From assembly GCF_001940455.1 (NCBI RefSeq), contig NZ_MKQR01000013.1, forward strand, positions 124,001 to 188,000: DNA of 64,000 nt, in the 5' to 3' direction. Each line of letters starts with the position of its first letter. The first letter of the stretch is position 1. Positions 1-8,690 of this stretch are shown here, one piece after another. Made by a program: the position numbers and the translations under genes. The notes below the pieces were generated by a model that saw only the letters and a program-made list of their open reading frames with translations, was not told the origin of the DNA and ran no database searches. Origin of the DNA: Actinokineospora bangkokensis. GTDB lineage: Bacteria > Actinomycetota > Actinomycetes > Mycobacteriales > Pseudonocardiaceae.

Positions 1-1
1 C

Positions 2-22
2 GCCCTGGGGGTGGCGCGATGA
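2..22 (+). CDS. C-terminus of upstream gene, probably ABC permease (partial)
   Basis: Only the last residues (ALGVAR, then TGA) are inside the window. The stop overlaps the start of the ATP-binding gene in an ATGA quartet, so the two are translationally coupled. In amino-acid ABC operons the gene before the ATPase is usually the membrane permease; that identity is inferred from position only. Confidence 0.4.
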   Translation, partial: ALGVAR

Positions 23-783
23 CCCCGGCGGTGCAGGTGCGGCGCGCGGTGAAGTCCTTCGACGGCGTGCGCGTGCTCGACGAGGTCGACTTGACCGTCC
101 ACCCCGGACAGGTCGTCGCGCTGATCGGGCCGTCCGGCTCCGGCAAGTCCACGCTGCTGCGCGCCATCAACCACCTGGAGCGGTTGGACACCGGGGTCGT
201 GAGCGTGCACGGCGAGCTGATCGGGGTGCGCGCCCACGGCGACCGGCTCAAGGAGCTGGGCGAGCGGGAGATCCTGCGGCAGCGGTCCCGCATCGGCTTC
301 GTGTTCCAGGGCTTCAACCTGTTCCCGCACCTGACCGTGCTGGACAACATCACCGAGGCACCGGTGGTGACCCAGCGCAGGCCCAAGGCCAGGGCCCGGG
401 AGGAAGCGCGCGAGCTGCTGGCCAGGGTCGGCCTGGCCGACAAGGCGGCGGCGTACCCGCGGCAGCTGTCCGGCGGGCAGCAGCAGCGGGTGGCCATCGC
501 CCGCGCGCTCGCCCTGCGCCCCGAGGTCGTGCTCTTCGACGAACCCACCTCCGCGCTGGACCCCGAACTGGTCGGGGAGGTGCTGGGGGTGATCCGCGAC
601 CTCGCCGCCGCCGGCACCACGATGGTCGTGGTCACCCACGAGATCGCCTTCGCCCGCGAGGTCGCCGACGCCGTGGTGTTCCTCGACCGGGGCCGCGTCG
701 TCGAGCAGGGCCCCGCCTGGCAGGTCATCGACCACCCCGAGCACGAGCGCACCAGGGAGTTCCTGCGCCGCGTCTCGTCCTGA
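19..783 (+). CDS. Polar amino-acid ABC transporter ATP-binding protein (HisP/GlnQ type)
   Basis: This is the cytoplasmic ATPase that powers uptake of a polar amino acid through a partner permease. The 254 residues hold the full ABC set: Walker A GPSGSGKS (about residues 37-44), the signature LSGGQQQR, Walker B VVLFDEPTSALDP and a VTHE switch histidine. Length is normal for the family. The ATG lies in an ATGA overlap with the upstream gene, and a matching lipoprotein binding component follows 66 bp downstream, so all belong to one importer. The exact amino acid cannot be read from the sequence. Confidence 0.93.
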   Translation: MTPAVQVRRAVKSFDGVRVLDEVDLTVHPGQVVALIGPSGSGKSTLLRAINHLERLDTGVVSVHGELIGVRAHGDRLKELGEREILRQRSRIGFVFQGFNLFPHLTVLDNITEAPVVTQRRPKARAREEARELLARVGLADKAAAYPRQLSGGQQQRVAIARALALRPEVVLFDEPTSALDPELVGEVLGVIRDLAAAGTTMVVVTHEIAFAREVADAVVFLDRGRVVEQGPAWQVIDHPEHERTREFLRRVSS

Positions 784-849
784 CGCCAGACCGGCTCAGC
801 TTCCCGTCCCATCCCGATCCCCCTCACCACCCCATCCCTGAGGAGAAGC

Positions 850-1869
850 ATGTCCCCCTGGAGAACCCGGCTGCGCCGCGCGGCCGCGACCCTCACCCTC
901 GCCGCCACCGCGTCGACGGCGCTGACCGCCTGCGGCGGTGAGCCCAGCGCGGCGACGTCGACCAAGGACGCCGCGGGCAACACCGTGGTCACCATCGCGG
1001 CGAACACCGACCTGGCGCCGGTGCGGCTGACCGTGCCGACCGTGGAATCCATCCGCGCGTCGCTGCCGCAGTCGGTGCGCGACCGCGGCACGCTGGTCAT
1101 CGGCGTCGGCGCGCTGCCGGACGGCTTCCCGCCGCTGGCCTTCGTCGGCACCGACCAGCGCACCCTCACCGGCGCCGAGCCCGACCTCGGCCGCCTGGTG
1201 GCCGCCGTGCTCGGCCTGGAGCCGGACGTGCAGAACGCCTCGTGGCAGAACCTGTTCGTGCGCCTGCAGAGCGGGCAGTTCGACGCGGGCTTCTCCAACA
1301 TCACCGACACCGAGCAGCGCAAGCAGCAGGGCTTCGACTTCGCGGCCTACCGCAAGGACAACCTGGGCTTGGAGACGCTGGCCTCCGCCGACTGGAAGTT
1401 CGACGGCGACTACCACGTGCTCGCGGGCAAGGCCGTCGCGGTGGACACCGGCACCAACCAGGAGAAGATCCTCAAGGAGTGGCAGGCCAAGCTCCAGGCC
1501 GAGGGCAAGACGCTGGACGTGCGCACCTTCGGCGACAAGAACAGCACCTTCCTGGCGCTGCAATCGGGCCGCATCGACGCCTACTTCGCCCCGAACCCCG
1601 GCATCGCCCACCACGTGCAGCAGACGGCCAAGACCCCCCACCCGACCCGCAGCGCGGGGTCGTACTCGGGCGCGGGTGAGACCCTGCAGGGCCTCATCGC
1701 GGCCACGACCAAGAAGGACAACGGACTGGTCAAGCCGCTGTCGGAGGCGATCAACTACCTGATCCAGAACGGTCAGTACGCCCAGTGGCTGGCCGCCTAC
1801 AACCTCGCGGACGAGGCCGTGCCCACCTCCGAGGTCAACCCGCCGGGGCTGCCGCTCGACAACTCCTGA
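850..1869 (+). CDS. Amino-acid ABC transporter substrate-binding lipoprotein
   Basis: Extracellular solute-binding protein of family 3, 339 residues. The N-terminus is a lipoprotein signal with lipobox LTAC, so Cys28 is the likely lipidated residue. Typical SBP_bac_3 segments follow: DRGTLVIGVGALPDGFPPLAF, then EPDLGRLVAAVLG, then a late FLALQSGRIDAYFAPNP. An AGGAGA ribosome site lies just before the ATG. It delivers substrate to the permease coupled to the ATPase at 19-783. The operon ends here at a strong hairpin. Confidence 0.9.
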   Translation: MSPWRTRLRRAAATLTLAATASTALTACGGEPSAATSTKDAAGNTVVTIAANTDLAPVRLTVPTVESIRASLPQSVRDRGTLVIGVGALPDGFPPLAFVGTDQRTLTGAEPDLGRLVAAVLGLEPDVQNASWQNLFVRLQSGQFDAGFSNITDTEQRKQQGFDFAAYRKDNLGLETLASADWKFDGDYHVLAGKAVAVDTGTNQEKILKEWQAKLQAEGKTLDVRTFGDKNSTFLALQSGRIDAYFAPNPGIAHHVQQTAKTPHPTRSAGSYSGAGETLQGLIAATTKKDNGLVKPLSEAINYLIQNGQYAQWLAAYNLADEAVPTSEVNPPGLPLDNS

Positions 1870-1887
1870 CCGGCAGCGGGCCCGCAC

Positions 1888-1935
1888 CCGGGTGACCGGT
1901 TTCCTGAGGATCGGATGAGGAAACCGGTCACCCGG
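1888..1935. terminator. 18-bp perfect hairpin after the amino-acid ABC operon
   Basis: Arms 1888-1905 and 1918-1935 are perfectly complementary over 18 bp, with a 12-nt loop. No T-run follows, which is common in actinomycetes. It lies 18 bp after the binding-protein stop, so transcription termination or 3'-end protection is the likely role. Confidence 0.75.
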
Positions 1936-1994
1936 CCACTTTCCGGGCGGCCCGGGCGTTGGACCGGGTGCAGCACGACTCGGGAGGAGTGGCG

Positions 1995-2270
1995 ATGGGA
2001 GTGCTCGGCGTCCTGCTCGGCTACGCGATCACGGCGTTCATCCTGGTGATGGTGGCCCGCATGGTGTTCGACTGGGTCACCGCGGTGGGGCGCGGCCCGT
2101 ACTGGGTGGTGCGCGCCCGCGGGGTCAGCCACACGCTGACCGAACCGGTGATCGCGCCGGTGCGACGCCTGCTGCCCCCGCTGCGCGCGGGCGCCATCGG
2201 CATCGACCTGGCGTTCACCGTGGTGTTCGTGCTGGCCCTCGTCCTGCGCTCGGTCGCGTTCTCGCTCTGA
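1995..2270 (+). CDS. YggT family membrane protein
   Basis: A 91-residue protein with two hydrophobic segments (about residues 3-26 and 68-90) flanking a short loop with HTLTEPVIAPVRRLLPP, which is characteristic of the YggT family. I chose the ATG at 1995 because GGGAGGAG lies seven bases ahead; an in-frame upstream GTG at 1959 has no such site. In Gram-positives YggT proteins are usually linked to cell division or wall genes, but here it stands alone after a terminator. Its end overlaps the converging FUSC gene by 56 bp. Confidence 0.85.
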   Translation: MGVLGVLLGYAITAFILVMVARMVFDWVTAVGRGPYWVVRARGVSHTLTEPVIAPVRRLLPPLRAGAIGIDLAFTVVFVLALVLRSVAFSL

Positions 2271-3273
2271 GCCCGCCCAGCAGCGGCGGCACGGCCAGGA
2301 CGACGACGGCCACCGCGACACCGACCGCGGTGGCCACGAGCCGGTCGACCAGCAGCGGGCCCACGGGCGTCGGGTGCGCCGCAGCGCCCACCAGCAGCGA
2401 CATCGGCGTGATGAGCACGACCGCGACGGCGTAGTGCCGCAGGACCAGCAGCTCGATCAGGCCTTGCAGCACCACGACCGCCAGCGCCACCGCCCACACC
2501 GGCAGGTGCGCCCACAGCAGCAGCGCGGCGAGCCCCAGCCCCGCCGTCGTGCCCGCGACCCGGTGCACCCCCCGCACCACCTGCTTGCGCAACGTCGCCA
2601 CCGACAACGGGATCACGGCCGACAGCAGCGCCCAGTACAGGTGCTCCACATCCACCAGCTCAGCGAACGGCGCCGCCACCACGCACGCCAGCAGCACCTG
2701 CCCCACCAACCGGGCGCGCAGCGCCGCCGCCACCGGGGTCAGCGGCGTGAGCGGCGCCCACGGGTGGTCACGGCGCACCACCCCCGCACTGCCCACGGCG
2801 ATCGCGAACACGGCCGTGACGCCGACCGCCACGAGCACCCCGAGCGCGGCGCTCCAGGCCAACGGCGGTGACGCGGACAACGCACCCGCCGTCATCAGCG
2901 GGAACAGCGGCCCACTCGGCCGCCACCGCACCACCTCACCCAACGCGGTGGCCGCCACGGCGATCACCACCAGCACCCCGAGCACCGACCACGGCGCGCC
3001 CGGCAGGTGCGCGGCGAGCAACCCAGCGGCGGCACCGACCACCAAGGCCACGGCGGCGGCACCCTGCACCCGCGTCCGCGCCGGCACCGTGACGTCGCGC
3101 CCGTAGATGGCGGTGAACGCGCCGAAGGTCACCGCCCCGAGCAGGTCATCGCGCCCCAGCACCAGGACGACCAGCAGCGGCACCCCCACCGACACCGCGC
3201 ACCGCAACGCGGGCCGGTGCGCCCCGTCGTGCGGGCCGACCCCCACCAACTCCCTGCTCAACGTCGCGGTCAC
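2215..3273 (-). CDS. FUSC family inner-membrane protein
   Basis: A hydrophobic protein of about 352 residues with roughly ten membrane segments in two halves. The second half begins with DWEHLYWALL-like and RKQVVRGVHRVAGTTAGLGLA signatures of the FUSC (fusaric-acid-resistance/aluminium-activated transporter-like) fold. It is probably an efflux or anion channel protein; the substrate is unknown. GTG at 3273 has GGGA four bases upstream; the longer GTG at 3315 has no visible ribosome site. The gene converges on yggT and overlaps its last 56 bp. Confidence 0.72.
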   Translation of the reverse strand: MTATLSRELVGVGPHDGAHRPALRCAVSVGVPLLVVLVLGRDDLLGAVTFGAFTAIYGRDVTVPARTRVQGAAAVALVVGAAAGLLAAHLPGAPWSVLGVLVVIAVAATALGEVVRWRPSGPLFPLMTAGALSASPPLAWSAALGVLVAVGVTAVFAIAVGSAGVVRRDHPWAPLTPLTPVAAALRARLVGQVLLACVVAAPFAELVDVEHLYWALLSAVIPLSVATLRKQVVRGVHRVAGTTAGLGLAALLLWAHLPVWAVALAVVVLQGLIELLVLRHYAVAVVLITPMSLLVGAAAHPTPVGPLLVDRLVATAVGVAVAVVVLAVPPLLGGLRARTRPSAGRGPARTPR

Positions 3274-3348
3274 GTCGTCCCAGGTTACGCCGGGTGCCGC
3301 TGTTGCCCAGCGCACACCACCGCCGGCCGGTTCTGCCGGCGCGGTCTG

Positions 3349-4176
3349 TCAGCGGCGGGCCCACGTGGCGAAGTCCGCCACGTCCGGCACCAGGTCCCGG
3401 GTCAGGTCGAAGTCCGCGCGGTAGGCCGGGAGCCGCCGGAACCAGGTGAACATCGCGCGCATGTCCTCGTCCAGCCCGTCCACCGGGACCTCCTCGAACC
3501 GGCCCGGCACGCCGTCGCGCTCGCCGAGCAGCTGGGCCATCCGCGCCGGGGTCAGCTCGTCGCCGCCGACCTCGACCGCGCCCCCGGGGACGCGGGCGGG
3601 GTCGAGCGCCACGGCCGCGCACGCGGTGCCGATGTCGGCCACCGCGATGACCTGGAGCGGCACGTCGGCGGGCATCGGCAGCCGCAGCACCACGCCGCCG
3701 TCCTCGCGCGAGGGCGACAGGTTCTCCATGAAGAACACCGGCCGCACGAACGTCGTCGGCACGCCCTCGCGCAGGAACGCCTCCTCGATGCGGCGCTTGC
3801 TCTCGAAGTGCGGGATGCCGGTGGCGCGCTCGGCGCCGCCGACCGAGCTGTGCACGACGTGCGGCACGCCCGCCTCGGCCGCCACCTCGGCGATGGTGAC
3901 GCCGTCGTGGACCTCGCCCTCGGGGCCGCGCGCGGTGGCGAAGGTCGTCATCGCGAAGACGCCCGCCACGTCCTCGAACGCCTCCCGCAGCGACGCGCGG
4001 TCGGTGAGGTCGGCGCGGACGAGGCTCGCACCGGCCTCGGCCAGTGCGCGCGCCTTCGCCGCCTGCGGGTCGCGGACCAGCGCCCGCACGGGCGCGCCCG
4101 CGGCGAGCAGGGCGCGGGCGGTGGCACCCCCCTGCTGGCCGGTCGCTCCGATCACCGCGTGCGGACGGGTGCTCAT
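3349..4176 (-). CDS. NmrA-like NAD(P)-binding protein
   Basis: 275 residues with an atypical short-chain dehydrogenase fold of the NmrA/HSCARG family. The N-terminal dinucleotide loop is GATGQQGG (about residues 10-17), followed by ALVRDP, the usual spot for the adenosine-phosphate-binding Arg. Such proteins sense NADPH or reduce quinones and small substrates. GGAGGA lies directly before the ATG. It is 51 bp downstream of the LysR gene on the same strand and may be co-transcribed with it. Confidence 0.85.
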   Translation of the reverse strand: MSTRPHAVIGATGQQGGATARALLAAGAPVRALVRDPQAAKARALAEAGASLVRADLTDRASLREAFEDVAGVFAMTTFATARGPEGEVHDGVTIAEVAAEAGVPHVVHSSVGGAERATGIPHFESKRRIEEAFLREGVPTTFVRPVFFMENLSPSREDGGVVLRLPMPADVPLQVIAVADIGTACAAVALDPARVPGGAVEVGGDELTPARMAQLLGERDGVPGRFEEVPVDGLDEDMRAMFTWFRRLPAYRADFDLTRDLVPDVADFATWARR

Positions 4177-4227
4177 GGGTCCTCCTGCCTCCGGGCCCGC
4201 GCGGGCCGCCGTGGGGTGCGGGCAACC

Positions 4228-5160
4228 CTATCCAGACCTGGCGATGGCGGCGTCGAGGCGGGCGCCGACCTCGGCGCACTCGTGGCGCACCGACCCGAGG
4301 AACGCCGCCAGCACCGGGGAGCGGTCGTCGGCGCGGAAGGACATCCGCAGGTCCGGCAGCGCCACCCGGGGCGCGACGTCGCAGAACCACACGTCCGGGC
4401 GGGCCGCGCGGCGGGCGCTGTCGGGGAGCAGCCCGACGCCCAGGCCGCACGCCGCCAAGCCGGTGATGGTGTGCACGTCCCTGGCGTAGGTGGCGCCGTC
4501 GAGGGCCGCGCGGTGGTGCTCGAACACCGCGCCCAGCATGGCCGCCGTCGCGGGTTCCTCCTCCGGTGGGCTGATGATCAACCGCTGCTGGGCGAGCTGG
4601 GCGACCTCGACGGTGGCGCGGCCCGCGAACGGGTGGCTGGTGGCCACGGCGGCGATGAGGTGGTCGGTGCCGATGGCGACGGTGGTGAGGTCGGCGACCC
4701 GGGGGCCGCGGGGCGCGCCGCGGCCGACGGCGACGTCGAGCTCCCCGGCGAGCAGCGCCGCCGTCCCGGCCGGGGTGCTGCTCTCCCGCAGGTCCAGGCG
4801 CACCTGCGGGCGGTCGCGGCGGAACCGGCCGAGCACCACGGGCAGGGGTTCGAGCAGGGCGGAGCCGATGAACCCGATGCGCAGGCGACCGGTCTGCCCG
4901 CGCCCGGCGCGGGCGGCGTCGATCGCGGCGAGCTCCATCTCCCGCAGGGCGCAGCGGGCGCGGGCCAGGAACGCCTCCCCCGCCGCGGTGGGGAAGACGC
5001 CGCGCGGGGTGCGGTCGAACAGCCGCTCACCGACTTCCCGCTCCAGCGCGCCGATCTGGGCGGACAGCGGTGGTTGGGCGATGCCGAGCGAGGCGGCGGC
5101 CCGGCCGAAGTGCTGGTGCTCGTGCAGGGCCAGCGCGTACCGCAGGTGACGGGCTTCCAC
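4228..5160 (-). CDS. LysR-family transcriptional regulator
   Basis: A LysR-type regulator of 310 residues. An N-terminal winged HTH (RHLRYALALHEHQHFGRAA..LGIAQPPLSAQI) is followed by a periplasmic-binding-like effector domain. I placed the start at GTG 5160: an upstream in-frame ATG (5208) would put the palindrome GATACACAGGATGTATC inside the coding region, and the family normally begins with VEARHLRY. The gene is divergent from the hydrolase/MFS unit, which is its probable target. The effector is unknown. Confidence 0.9.
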   Translation of the reverse strand: MEARHLRYALALHEHQHFGRAAASLGIAQPPLSAQIGALEREVGERLFDRTPRGVFPTAAGEAFLARARCALREMELAAIDAARAGRGQTGRLRIGFIGSALLEPLPVVLGRFRRDRPQVRLDLRESSTPAGTAALLAGELDVAVGRGAPRGPRVADLTTVAIGTDHLIAAVATSHPFAGRATVEVAQLAQQRLIISPPEEEPATAAMLGAVFEHHRAALDGATYARDVHTITGLAACGLGVGLLPDSARRAARPDVWFCDVAPRVALPDLRMSFRADDRSPVLAAFLGSVRHECAEVGARLDAAIARSG

Positions 5161-5170
5161 GCCGGTCCAC

Positions 5171-5187
5171 GATACACAGGATGTATC
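5171..5187. promoter_or_regulatory. Palindromic LysR box (T-N11-A) between LysR and hydrolase
   Basis: GATACACAGGATGTATC is an inverted repeat (GATACA/TGTATC, 5-bp spacer) containing the T-N11-A core typical of LysR sites. It lies in the short divergent region between the regulator (start 5160) and the hydrolase (start near 5227/5251), so it probably controls both. Confidence 0.6.
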
Positions 5188-5250
5188 ACGCCACCCTTTC
5201 TCAGACATAGCGGTGGATAGCGGGTCGTGGACCCGGCTTCACTCGCGGCC

Positions 5251-6084
5251 ATGGAGAACACCCTGGTCGTCCTGCTGCACGGTGCGTGGCACTCCTCGGC
5301 CCACTGGGCGGCGACGCAGCGCGAACTGGCGGCGTTGGGCGTGGCGAGCGCGGCCGTCGACCTCCCCGGCCACGGTGTCGACGCGCCCGTCCCGAGCGGC
5401 TACTTCGCCCCGGGCCAGCCCGGCCTGGACTCGGAGAAGTCGGCGCTGGCCGACCTCACCCTGGGCGAGGCCGCCGACACCGTGCTGGACCTGCTGGCCG
5501 CCGCCCGACCCCGCTTCCCCCGCGTGGTCCTGGTCGCGCACAGCGCGGGCGGCGCCACGGCCTCCGCGGCGGTGGAGCGGGCGCCGGAGCTGGTCGACCA
5601 CCTCGTCTACCTCTCGGCCTTCGTCCCCGCCGGGCGCCCCCGCTTCCTCGACTACATCACCGCCCCCGAGAACGCCGACGCGATCATCATCCCGAGCGCG
5701 GGCGACCCCGAGGTCCTGGGCGCCGTCCGGATCAACCCGCTGTCGCCCGACCCCGACCACGTCGCCACCATCCGCCGCGCCCTGCTGGACGACCTGCCCG
5801 CGGACGCCCCCGACGGCTGGCGGGCGCTGCTGCACCCCGACCTGCCGCTGGCCATCCCGAGCACGCCGGTGGAGGTCACCCCGCAGCGGTGGGGCCGGGT
5901 GCGGCGCACCTACGTCCGCCTGCTCGACGACCTCGCCCTGCCCCTGGTCACCCAGGACCTGATGATCGCCGAGAGCGACGCGCGCACGCCGGACGACCCG
6001 TTCGAGGTGCGGACCCTGCCCGGCGGGCACTCCCCGTTCGCGGTGCGCCCGCGCGCGCTCGCCGCGCTGCTGGCGCAGCTGTGA
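5251..6084 (+). CDS. Alpha/beta hydrolase
   Basis: A serine hydrolase of about 277 residues. It has the oxyanion strand VVLLHGAWHSS near the start, the nucleophile elbow VAHSAGG and the C-terminal LPGGHSPF with the catalytic His. The layout resembles salicylate-esterase/hydroxynitrile-lyase-like hydrolases, with no signal peptide, so it is cytoplasmic. I favour the ATG at 5251 because the fold starts immediately after it; GTG 5227 is possible and neither has a clear ribosome site. It is coupled by a GTGA overlap to the MFS gene. Confidence 0.85.
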   Translation: MENTLVVLLHGAWHSSAHWAATQRELAALGVASAAVDLPGHGVDAPVPSGYFAPGQPGLDSEKSALADLTLGEAADTVLDLLAAARPRFPRVVLVAHSAGGATASAAVERAPELVDHLVYLSAFVPAGRPRFLDYITAPENADAIIIPSAGDPEVLGAVRINPLSPDPDHVATIRRALLDDLPADAPDGWRALLHPDLPLAIPSTPVEVTPQRWGRVRRTYVRLLDDLALPLVTQDLMIAESDARTPDDPFEVRTLPGGHSPFAVRPRALAALLAQL

Positions 6085-7442
6085 CGGCGGTGCGCACCAG
6101 GGGCACCGGCACGGGGAGGCTGGTGCTCGCCGTGCTGCTGTCCGGGACGTTCGTGCAGCTCACGAGCGTGACCGTGCTCCAGGTGGCGATCCCCGACGTG
6201 CAGCGCGACCTGCACGCCGGGCCCGCGGCGGCGCAGCTCGTCCTCGCCGGGTACACCCTCACCTACGCCTGCACGCTGATCACGTCCGCGCGCGTGGGCG
6301 ACCGCTGGGGGCCGCGCCGGACCTTCGCCGCGGGCATGGCCGTGTTCACCCTCGCGACGGTCGTGGCGGGTGCCGCGCCGGGGGTGGGCGTGCTCGTCGC
6401 GGGCAGGCTCGCCCAGGGGCTCGGCAGCGGTCTGATGGCCCCGCAGGTCCTCACCCTCATCCAGCGCGTCGTGCCCGCCGAGCGCAGGCCGCGGGCGCTG
6501 GGCGCGTACGGGGCGACGATGGCGCTGGCGTCCATCGCGGGTCCGCTGCTGGCGGGCGCACTGCTCCAGCTCGACCCGTTCGGCCTGGGGTGGCGGGCGG
6601 CGGTGCTGGTGACGGTCCCCGTGGGCCTGGTGCTGCTGCTGGTCCCGGCGCTGCCGCCGGACGAGCCGGGCCGCGACGCCCGCGTGGACCCGGCCGGGGC
6701 GGTGCTGAGCCTGGCCGGGGTGGCGCTGCTGGTGCTGCCCCTGACGGTCGGGCGCGAGGCGGGCAGGCCCGCGTGGAGCGTGGCGAGCCTCGTGGCCGCC
6801 GTGATGCTGCTCGGCGCGTTCGCCGCCGTGCAGCGCCGCGTCGCGCACCCGCTGGTGCCGCCCCAGGTCCTCGCGGACGCGGGCACGCGGTGGGGCATCG
6901 GGTTGGTGTTCCTGTTCAACACCGGGGTGCCCTCGTTCACGCTGCTGCTGTCGCTGCACTCGCAGCAGGCGCAGGGGGTGGGGCCGTTGGCGACCGCGTT
7001 CACCGTCGCGCCGTACGCGATCGGGGCCCTGGTCGGCAGTTCGGTGTCCGAGCACCTGGGCCGGTCCGTGCTGACGGGGTCCGCCTCGGCACTGGTCGGC
7101 GCGTCCCTGCTGGTCGCGGTGACGATCGGGATGCCTGAACCGCGCTGGGCGCTGTGGTTGGTGCTCGCGGGGGGCGGCTTCGGCTTCGGCGCCTTCACCG
7201 CGGCGGTGTTCACGCGGGTGCTCGCCCGGGCGGAGCCGTCTGCCGCCAGTGCCCTGTCCGGGCTGTTGCCCACGGCGCAGCAGCTCGGCGGCACCTTCAG
7301 CGTCGCGCTGGCGGGGAGCGTGTACTACGGCGCGACGGGCGGGCCCGGCACCGCGCTGTGGCACGCGATGGTCTACGAGGCCGTGGTGTTCGCCCTCGCG
7401 GCGGGTGCCGCGTCAGTGCTGGCACGCCGCCGCCCCGGGTGA
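6081..7442 (+). CDS. MFS transporter (drug/proton antiporter type)
   Basis: A 453-residue major facilitator protein. It has the motif ARVGDRWGPRRTF in loop 2-3, RLAQGLGSGLMAPQVLTLIQ in the fourth/fifth helices and about 12-14 hydrophobic helices, as in EmrB/QacA-type exporters. GTG 6081 overlaps the hydrolase stop (GTGA), so the two are co-translated. A likely job is export of a compound, or a product of the hydrolase, sensed by the divergent LysR. Its stop codon lies in the stem of a terminator hairpin. Confidence 0.88.
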   Translation: MTAVRTRGTGTGRLVLAVLLSGTFVQLTSVTVLQVAIPDVQRDLHAGPAAAQLVLAGYTLTYACTLITSARVGDRWGPRRTFAAGMAVFTLATVVAGAAPGVGVLVAGRLAQGLGSGLMAPQVLTLIQRVVPAERRPRALGAYGATMALASIAGPLLAGALLQLDPFGLGWRAAVLVTVPVGLVLLLVPALPPDEPGRDARVDPAGAVLSLAGVALLVLPLTVGREAGRPAWSVASLVAAVMLLGAFAAVQRRVAHPLVPPQVLADAGTRWGIGLVFLFNTGVPSFTLLLSLHSQQAQGVGPLATAFTVAPYAIGALVGSSVSEHLGRSVLTGSASALVGASLLVAVTIGMPEPRWALWLVLAGGGFGFGAFTAAVFTRVLARAEPSAASALSGLLPTAQQLGGTFSVALAGSVYYGATGGPGTALWHAMVYEAVVFALAAGAASVLARRRPG

Positions 7443-7459
7443 GCGGCACCCGGGGCGGC
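7429..7459. terminator. Bidirectional hairpin between MFS and BrkB genes
   Basis: Perfect 13-bp arms (7429-7441 and 7447-7459) around a 5-nt loop lie between converging genes. The MFS stop codon sits inside the left arm. There is no T-tract. Confidence 0.65.
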
Positions 7460-7472
7460 AGGACCAACGGCG

Positions 7473-8522
7473 TCAGCGCGAGGAGTGCTGCGCGCGGGCG
7501 TGCTCCAGGTCCGCGCGGTCGGCGTCGTCGAACGCCCTGGTGTCGCGCGGGGGCAGCACCGGGTCGTCGTCGTGGGCGGGCTTGAGCGAACCGTCGCCCT
7601 CCGCGACGGCCTTGCCCCTGGCCAGCTCGGCGTCCAGCTCGGCGCCGAGCAGCACCGCGGTGTTGGAGATCCACAGCCAGACCAGGAAGGCGATGATGCC
7701 GCCCAGCGACCCGTAGGTCTTGTTGTAGGAGCCGAAGTTCGCGACGTAGAAGCCGAAGGCCGCCGAGGCAACGACCCAGAGCAGCACGGCCAGGACGCCG
7801 CCGGGGCTCAGCCACCGGAAGCTCGGGTGGCGCACGTTCGGCGAGGCCCAGTACAGCACCGCGAAGACCAGGCTGACGATCAGCGCGATCACCGGCCACT
7901 TGGCGATCTCCCACACCGTCACGCCCACCGAGCCGATGCCCAGCGCCGAGCCGACCCGGTCGGCGATGGTGCCCGACACCGCGATGCCCAGCGCGCACAG
8001 CGACAGCAGCACCACGACCGCGGCGGTGAGGCCCACGCGCAGCGGGATCGTCTTCCACACCGGGCGCCCCTCGGGCATCTCGTAGATGGAGTTGGACGCG
8101 CGCATGAACGCCCCGATGTACCCGCTGGCCGTCCACAGCGCGCCGAGCAGGCCGATGACGGCCAGCGGCCCGGCGACGCCGGAGCTCTGCTGCAAGCCGC
8201 CGATGGCGTCGGTGACGATGCGCGCGGAGTCCTCCGGCAGGATCTGGTTGACGTTGTCGACCAGGGTCCGCGTCGCGGACGGTCCGAGCATGGCCAGCAG
8301 CGACGTGATGACGATGATCGCCGGGAACAGCGACAGCACCCCGTAGTAGGTCAGCGCCGCGGCCCAGTCGGTGAGGCCGTCGCGGTTGAACTGCCGGACC
8401 GTGCTCTTGGCGATCTCCAACCAGGACCGCTTGGGCAGGTCCGTGGGCGAGTCCGCGCCCTCGTCCGCCACCCGCCCGTCGCCCACCGCCTTCTCCGTCT
8501 TCTCCGCCTTCTCCGCGCCCAT
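7473..8522 (-). CDS. YihY/BrkB family membrane protein
   Basis: A 349-residue multi-spanning membrane protein of the YihY/virulence-factor BrkB family (older annotations call some of these RNase BN). Diagnostic segments are LTYYGVLSLFPAIIVI in the first helix and the late WLSPGGVLAVLLWV..GFYVANFGSYNKTYGSLGGIIAFLVWLW region. The charged N-terminus (MGAEKAEKTEKAV) and C-terminus are cytoplasmic. GGAGG precedes the ATG at 8522. Function in the family is not settled. Confidence 0.88.
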   Translation of the reverse strand: MGAEKAEKTEKAVGDGRVADEGADSPTDLPKRSWLEIAKSTVRQFNRDGLTDWAAALTYYGVLSLFPAIIVITSLLAMLGPSATRTLVDNVNQILPEDSARIVTDAIGGLQQSSGVAGPLAVIGLLGALWTASGYIGAFMRASNSIYEMPEGRPVWKTIPLRVGLTAAVVVLLSLCALGIAVSGTIADRVGSALGIGSVGVTVWEIAKWPVIALIVSLVFAVLYWASPNVRHPSFRWLSPGGVLAVLLWVVASAAFGFYVANFGSYNKTYGSLGGIIAFLVWLWISNTAVLLGAELDAELARGKAVAEGDGSLKPAHDDDPVLPPRDTRAFDDADRADLEHARAQHSSR

Positions 8523-8690
8523 GACCACCTCCGCGTCGCTCCGTCCCGGACCTGGTACCCACAACCCGCCCGGGTAATCCCACCCGCGCGGCAACACCGC
8601 CGATCGGCGGACATGTCCACTGTGGACCGGTGCGCCACGCCGGGGCCGCCGCGCCCGGTGGGATCCGGGCACCGGTGGTTCACTGGGGTC

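Noticed and set aside
3007-5220. A 737-codon plus-strand frame across FUSC, NmrA and LysR genes
   Set aside because: It crosses three good minus-strand genes and shows no domain.
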